From positions 1-64,000 of the forward strand of contig CAKZUQ010000027.1 of the NCBI GenBank assembly GCA_937923325.1: a DNA stretch of 64,000 nt, given 5' to 3'. The position numbers and the translations under genes were made by a program. Positions 61,271 through 64,000 of the stretch are shown piece after piece. This DNA comes from an uncultured Bacteriovoracaceae bacterium (GTDB lineage: Bacteria > Bdellovibrionota > Bacteriovoracia > Bacteriovoracales > Bacteriovoracaceae). The stretch's first letter is position 1. Each line of letters opens with the position of its first letter. The notes under the pieces were generated by a model. It was not told the origin of the DNA. It did not search any database and saw nothing but the letters and a program-made list of their open reading frames with translations.

Positions 61271-63220
61271 ATGATAAATTTACTATTAACACTGCTTTTC
61301 TTTTTAATAAGTCATACAGTGTATGGACAAACTTTTTCAATAAAAAATATAAATGGTCCTGCTCAGTTGACTGGAGAGTATACTACTTTTAAATTTCCAC
61401 AAAAAAATATCCAAGAAGTTTTAAAAAACTATAAAAGCAAAAATCATACAATAAATCTTAAAGAAATAAAAAACTCCTTTAGAAGTGATGATTCATGGTA
61501 TGTCTTTTCTGTAAAAAATGAAATGAATACAGATCTTAAGAGAGTTATACAATATCCCTTTGGTTGCACTGATGAAATGGAACTCTTTGAGTTAGATAAA
61601 AATTATGAAGTATTAAGTTATGAAGTAAGAAAACATTCAACTCCACTTGAAGAAAGACAATTTAAGGCCAGAAGACTAACTATTGAGTTTAAAATAAAGT
61701 CAGGAGAAGAAAAGTTTTTTGTGGCCAAGCTACGTAGTAGGCATATTGTTGGGATGAACTTTGATATAGAAAGCCCTCAGATGGCAACCTACTATGAGCG
61801 TAAGTATAAAGTACTTGCCATTTTATATACAGGTATTGTTTTTGGTTTACTTTTTTATAATCTATTCTTTGTCTTAACAGCAAGAGATAATGTTACTTAT
61901 TACTATATTGGCATGTTGACTTCTATTAGCTCATTAATTTTGATTGTTGGAGACGTTCCTGCTTATTTCGATATTACAGTTCCGTATTTCTTTCATAAAG
62001 CCCTTCCTCTACACCATGCTTGTGTCATTCTGTTTTCTTGCTTATTTGCGATGAGCTTTTTAAATACAAAGGATAATTTCAGAAAAATACATCTAAGTTT
62101 TAAGCTATTTATAATCTTGGGTACCATAGTAGGTATTGTTTCTATGTTTGATTTTTCGTATTCTATTGGGAATCAGATATTGAAAAATATCTTAACTCTT
62201 CTTTTGGTATTATCTATTATGAACTCTGCTTATATAGCCATTAAAACAAGGCAAAGACCTGCAATAATATACTTAATTGCTATAGGAGCTCTTCTTGGAA
62301 GTGGCTTGATGTATTTGTTAACTTGGAATTATGGACTCTTAGAAAGAAATTTTTATACTGCAAATATTATTTTAGTTGGATCTGCGATTGAAATGATATT
62401 GTTCTCAATAGCAATTGCTGATAAACTTGAGTATAAAGTTAAAAGGGAGCTTAAGAAAAGATTAGACGCAGAGCAATCGCTTAAAGAGTGGAACTTTAAA
62501 TTAGAGTCAAAGGTAAAAGAAAAAACAAATGAGCTTTTAAAGGCTAAAAGGCGAGCAGCTCTAGGTGAGATGGCCTGTAGTGTTGCTCACGAATTAAATA
62601 GCCCCTTAGCAGCTGTGTTTAATAATAATCAAAGAGTTATAAAGTTATTATCTAAAGAAGAGTTAGAAGTGGATAAAGTACAAAAAACGGCTGTAAAAAT
62701 TGAAAGTATTTTAGAAAGTATTTTTGATATTACTAATAATCTTCAATTGTATGGAGATGACTATGAAAAATATGAAACAAAACAATTAAGTCTTGAGAAA
62801 GGTTTTTTAAAAGCTATAGATAATATAAAAAGCCTAGGAATAGAAATAAATGATTACAAGCTAAGTTTAGAAGATATTCAAATTAATTGTAAATCAGTTC
62901 CACTTATAAATTCGTTATCAATTCTTTTAAAATACTTAACTGTAAATTCATCCAATATTTCTATACAGATGGGTCGAGGAGAAGGTCTGTTTTATATCGA
63001 TTTATCTAGTGATGGGGAGCCATTGCCTAAATGGATTGATTCTTATTTACTTGAATCCTTCTCAAAGCAAACTGGGGAGGTAAAAGGTTCCGGTTTAGAG
63101 TTAAGTATTGTAAAGGACACATTTGACTCCCTTGGTATTGAGATAAAAATTAGTACAAATGAACAATATAAATTTAGATTAGTTATTCCAAATGAATTAA
63201 TTTCAAAAAGAATAGCGTAA
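61271..63220 (+). CDS. 7TMR-DISM sensor histidine kinase with degenerate ATPase domain
   Basis: 649 residues. Signal peptide (1-20, ending VYGQ, Gln at +1), an extracellular 7TMR-DISMED2 carbohydrate-binding-like domain (about 25-170), seven membrane helices (about 178-380), coiled coil, then HisKA with His in VAHELNSPL (about residue 440). The ATPase part is worn: the N box reads ILLKYLTVNS without the usual Asn, G1 reads SSDGEPLP instead of DxGxGxP, and only G2-like GSGLELS remains. It may be phosphorylated by a partner or bind ATP poorly. The next gene, 11 bases on, is a receiver, its probable partner. Confidence 0.85.
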   Translation: MINLLLTLLFFLISHTVYGQTFSIKNINGPAQLTGEYTTFKFPQKNIQEVLKNYKSKNHTINLKEIKNSFRSDDSWYVFSVKNEMNTDLKRVIQYPFGCTDEMELFELDKNYEVLSYEVRKHSTPLEERQFKARRLTIEFKIKSGEEKFFVAKLRSRHIVGMNFDIESPQMATYYERKYKVLAILYTGIVFGLLFYNLFFVLTARDNVTYYYIGMLTSISSLILIVGDVPAYFDITVPYFFHKALPLHHACVILFSCLFAMSFLNTKDNFRKIHLSFKLFIILGTIVGIVSMFDFSYSIGNQILKNILTLLLVLSIMNSAYIAIKTRQRPAIIYLIAIGALLGSGLMYLLTWNYGLLERNFYTANIILVGSAIEMILFSIAIADKLEYKVKRELKKRLDAEQSLKEWNFKLESKVKEKTNELLKAKRRAALGEMACSVAHELNSPLAAVFNNNQRVIKLLSKEELEVDKVQKTAVKIESILESIFDITNNLQLYGDDYEKYETKQLSLEKGFLKAIDNIKSLGIEINDYKLSLEDIQINCKSVPLINSLSILLKYLTVNSSNISIQMGRGEGLFYIDLSSDGEPLPKWIDSYLLESFSKQTGEVKGSGLELSIVKDTFDSLGIEIKISTNEQYKFRLVIPNELISKRIA

Positions 63221-63231
63221 AGGTATTAAAA

Positions 63232-63600
63232 ATGAGTGGAAAAGGATCAATTCTTGTTGTCGATGATAATGTTGATATTTGCGAGGTTATCAAAGATTGG
63301 CTTGAAGATGAAGATTTTAAAGTCGATGTGGCTTACTCTGGTAATAAGGCTTTGCTTAAAATACAGAATAACGATTATGATGTTATCTTAACAGACGTTA
63401 AAATGCCAGATGGTTCTGGGATAGACTTATTAAATGGTATTAAAGAGTATAATAAAAAAATTCAAATGATCGTAATGATGACTGGGTTTACAGATATTGA
63501 AGAAGAAGAATTTTATCAGTATGGAGCAACTCATTTTTTTAAAAAACCTTTAAAGTTAGAACTTTTAACACAACTTATAGAAGCAAATGTCGTAAAATAA
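63232..63600 (+). CDS. Stand-alone response-regulator receiver domain
   Basis: 122 residues, all REC: acidic pair DD (VVDDNVD), acceptor Asp in ILTDVKMPDGSG (about residue 55), Thr strand MIVMMTGFTD and Lys in FFKKPLK. Every conserved residue is present. It begins 11 bases after the 7TMR-DISM kinase and is likely co-transcribed; it is the natural phosphate acceptor for that kinase or for the hybrid kinase at 58226. It lacks an output domain. Confidence 0.92.
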   Translation: MSGKGSILVVDDNVDICEVIKDWLEDEDFKVDVAYSGNKALLKIQNNDYDVILTDVKMPDGSGIDLLNGIKEYNKKIQMIVMMTGFTDIEEEEFYQYGATHFFKKPLKLELLTQLIEANVVK

Positions 63601-63603
63601 ATT

Positions 63604-63909
63604 TTGAAAATAATAGGTATATTTATAACCATTATTCTAGGAAGTCTTGCTGGATCTGGTGCAATCTCTAAATATTGGTTTCCAGTTGAGATAAGGAAAT
63701 TTCTTGTGACTCCAAAATACAAAACAGGACAGTGTATACGGTCAAGTAAAAGATGGGGAGTAAATCCAAAGATTATTATTGGATATAAAGAAACAAAGAG
63801 AAAAAATGGTTACTTAGTAAAAGATTTAGATCGCCATGAACATTATGAGTTTTTATCGAAGTTAGAAGTTGAAAAATTTGCTGAAGTCATTAAGTGTAGA
63901 ACGTTTTGA
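63604..63909 (+). CDS. Small membrane-anchored protein of unknown function
   Basis: 101 residues, TTG start 3 bases after the receiver stop. A hydrophobic N-terminal helix (KIIGIFITIILGSLAGSGAI) followed by a basic, soluble part with GQCIRSS and EVIKCRTF, two Cys that may pair outside the membrane. Its close position suggests translation coupled to the receiver gene. No family recognised. A hairpin follows its stop. Confidence 0.6.
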   Translation: MKIIGIFITIILGSLAGSGAISKYWFPVEIRKFLVTPKYKTGQCIRSSKRWGVNPKIIIGYKETKRKNGYLVKDLDRHEHYEFLSKLEVEKFAEVIKCRTF

Positions 63910-63914
63910 AAAGA

Positions 63915-63958
63915 AGCCTGTAGTGATCCTGAAATCTCAGGATCACTCTAAATGGCTT
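63915..63958 (+). terminator. Long hairpin after the last gene
   Basis: AGTGATCCTGA (63922-63932) pairs perfectly with TCAGGATCACT (63937-63947) with a 4-base loop, and AGCC (63915-63918) with GGCT (63955-63958) extends it. No T run follows directly, so it may be an attenuating hairpin or a bidirectional terminator. A smaller hairpin CCTTT...AAAGG lies at 63961-63976. Confidence 0.55.
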
Positions 63959-64000
63959 TACCTTTACCCCTAAAGGATTTCCCCTAATGAGATAGTTTAT

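Noticed and set aside
1..64000. CRISPR array, prophage, IS element or integrative element
   Set aside because: No regular spacer repeats, transposase, integrase or terminal inverted repeats were seen, and tRNA-Leu is followed by its own terminator, not by an attachment-site copy.

Overview
The window is AT-rich (roughly a third G+C by eye), densely coded Gram-negative chromosomal DNA. Exported proteins carry signal peptides or lipoboxes, there are outer-membrane-type proteins, and signalling genes are unusually abundant: REC domains, HD-GYP proteins, a 7TMR-DISM kinase, a hybrid kinase and an SpoIIE/PP2C-like protein. With a PhaR-type regulator beside a pair of ArsA-like ATPases and a DUF455 protein, this suggests a Bdellovibrionota lineage (Bacteriovorax/Halobacteriovorax-like predators). 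That placement is inference; the window has no rRNA gene. I see no phage, IS element or CRISPR array.

Layout. 1-5.6 kb: end of an upstream gene, a small lipoprotein, a lone receiver, a hotdog thioesterase-like protein coupled to a REC/degenerate-HD protein, then a broken surface lipoprotein gene. 5.9-11.5 kb: exported M28 aminopeptidase, Suv3-like helicase, and a large exported or membrane protein. 11.6-14 kb: DUF455 ferritin-like protein coupled to an ATP-grasp protein, with a class II aldolase-like gene convergent. 14-19.6 kb: acidic membrane protein with a probable ATT start, intact HD-GYP phosphodiesterase, degenerate PP2C-like protein and small exported proteins. 19.7-23.8 kb: minus-strand operon PhaR-like regulator, outer membrane protein, two ArsA-like ATPases, cystathionine beta-synthase/cysteine synthase. 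24.2-32.3 kb: TPR lipoprotein, a second lipoprotein, and a complete Opp/Dpp-type peptide transporter with both ATPases fused. 32.4-35 kb: outer-membrane-like protein and sodium:solute symporter. 35.2-40 kb: degenerate HD-GYP protein beside a 1216-residue coiled-coil protein. 40 kb: tRNA-Leu(UAG) with its own promoter and terminator.

40.2-48.4 kb is housekeeping and stress: RRM protein, DTW protein, Usp plus ribosome hibernation factor divergent from a CBS-pair protein, HflK/HflC, pyroglutamyl peptidase preceded by a 42-residue exported peptide gene, Ogt, YkvA-like protein, lipoprotein and nitroreductase. 48.5-51.3 kb is a coupled GNAT/M20/PlsC operon. 51.3-54.3 kb holds pckA and a DASS anion transporter split by one in-frame TGA. 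54.6-58 kb: SDR, an exported pyroglutamyl-peptidase-like protein, and a coupled metallopeptidase/ATP-grasp pair. 58.2-63.9 kb: hybrid histidine kinase, tandem Usp protein, 7TMR-DISM kinase with a worn ATPase domain, lone receiver, small membrane protein.

Three themes stand out. First, many signalling proteins keep the fold but have lost catalytic residues (two HD-GYPs, one PP2C-like, one kinase ATPase domain, one ArsA). Second, half of the predicted non-lipoprotein signal peptides seem to be cut just before glutamine, and the window carries two pyroglutamyl-peptidase-like genes, one cytoplasmic and one exported. Third, two large genes are broken by very small lesions: a 5-bp tandem duplication plus one TAA, and a single TGA. 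Gene packing is tight, with 4-bp start/stop overlaps, overlapping convergent 3-prime ends and several TTG/GTG starts.
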